From Coprobacillus sp. (GTDB lineage: Bacteria; Bacillota_I; Bacilli_A; RFN20; CAG-826): a DNA stretch of 5,535 bases. Shown here piece by piece: positions 5,088-5,535 of the stretch. The position numbers were made by a program, and so were the translations under genes. The stretch is from contig JAJQAM010000052.1 in NCBI GenBank assembly GCA_021203805.1, positions 4,541-10,075 of the forward strand, in the 5' to 3' direction. The notes under the pieces were generated by a model. That model searched no databases. It saw nothing but the letters and a program-made list of their open reading frames with translations, and was not told the origin of the DNA. Positions within the stretch are counted from its first letter, which is position 1. Each line of letters opens with the position of its first letter.

Positions 5088-5535
5088 ATGCCTGCTGAAC
5101 GTAACATTAATTACCAAAAGCAGCTCCTCTCCTTAATAGAAGAGCTAAAGATCGATGGAAGAAAGCCTCGGCTTCTTCTTCATGTTTGCTGTGGCCCTTG
5201 TTTTTCCATTCCATGGAGAATCCTTCATGATTATTTTGATATTACGATTATGTACTATAACCCTAACATCTATCCTGATGAGGAGTATGAACTAAGAATA
5301 TCCGAGCTAAAAAGATATCTCGATTTAATCCATATGCTCGACAAGATAACTTTCATCGAGGATAAGGAGGATCATGATGCCTTCATGAGTGATTTACGGC
5401 AGTACGCTCTCGAAAAAGAAGGACACAACCGCTGTAGATTATGTATCACTAAAAGACTAAGTCACGCCTTTGAATACGCAAAAGAGCATGACTTTGAGTA
5501 TGTCGGAACGGTAATGACTATCTCAAGATATAAAA
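5088..5535 (+). CDS. queH: Epoxyqueuosine reductase QueH (3' partial)
   Basis: QueH performs the last step of queuosine synthesis, reducing epoxyqueuosine in tRNA to queuosine; it is the cobalamin-independent, non-homologous alternative to QueG. The first 149 residues are visible; the gene runs off the right edge, with perhaps 30-60 residues missing given usual lengths. Family marks: PRLLLHVCCGPC (27-38) with the adjacent cysteines 34 and 35; IMYYNPNIYPDEEYELR (54-70); and HNRCRLCITKRL (113-124) with Cys116 and Cys119. These two cysteine pairs are the expected ligands of the iron-sulfur cluster. The visible end VGTVMTISRYK corresponds to the family's TTLxxSpyK region. The family usually has CCAPC; here it is CCGPC. 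The start is 2 bases after the antitoxin stop with no clear Shine-Dalgarno, so translation is probably coupled. Confidence 0.93.
   Translation, partial: MPAERNINYQKQLLSLIEELKIDGRKPRLLLHVCCGPCFSIPWRILHDYFDITIMYYNPNIYPDEEYELRISELKRYLDLIHMLDKITFIEDKEDHDAFMSDLRQYALEKEGHNRCRLCITKRLSHAFEYAKEHDFEYVGTVMTISRYK

Noticed and set aside
5086..5300. Search for a RelE/YafQ toxin gene after the antitoxin, including frames overlapping queH.
   Set aside because: The only sustained frame is QueH with its cysteine motifs; no toxin-like sequence was found.

Overview
The window is a dense, low-GC, plus-strand-only run of nine genes with almost no intergenic space; the largest gap is 21 bases. The genes either overlap by one base, abut, or sit 2 to 3 bases apart, apart from the first junction (18 bases) and the gap before the antitoxin gene (21 bases). 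AGGAGG-type ribosome binding sites, AT-rich codons, AGA arginine codons and close relatives of Firmicutes queuosine genes point to a Bacilli/Erysipelotrichales- or Mollicutes-like bacterium, probably from a host-associated habitat. Tryptophan is encoded by TGG and all reading frames are intact under the standard code. The eight visible stop codons are four TAA and four TAG, with no TGA. The taxon is an inference, not something the sequence proves.

Layout: bases 1-393 hold the 3' end of a secreted-looking protein that resembles the C-terminal part of M6-like metalloproteases. Bases 412-990 hold an unrecognised protein with a degenerate protein-kinase-like pattern. Bases 993-1892 encode a ribose-phosphate pyrophosphokinase (Prs) whose PRPP loop is of the DDIISTG type. 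Bases 1896-2120 encode a very acidic small protein with one C-terminal membrane segment.

From 2121 to the right edge lies a queuosine gene cluster: queT (precursor importer subunit), tgt (tRNA-guanine transglycosylase), queA (S-adenosylmethionine:tRNA ribosyltransferase-isomerase), a RelB/DinJ-type antitoxin gene without a toxin partner, and queH (epoxyqueuosine reductase, cut by the right edge). Taken together, QueT would import preQ1 or a related base, Tgt would place it at position 34 of GUN-anticodon tRNAs, QueA would build epoxyqueuosine, and QueH would reduce it to queuosine. No queC/queD/queE/queF is seen, so the visible set reads as a salvage pathway.

The most unusual points are the stand-alone antitoxin gene between queA and queH, preceded by an AT-only inverted repeat and a possible leaderless promoter; the kinase-like protein that has lost key catalytic residues; the acidic single-pass membrane protein between prs and queT; and two perfect hairpins inside the 5' part of prs. 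No tRNA, rRNA, CRISPR array, insertion sequence, riboswitch or convincing rho-independent terminator was seen.
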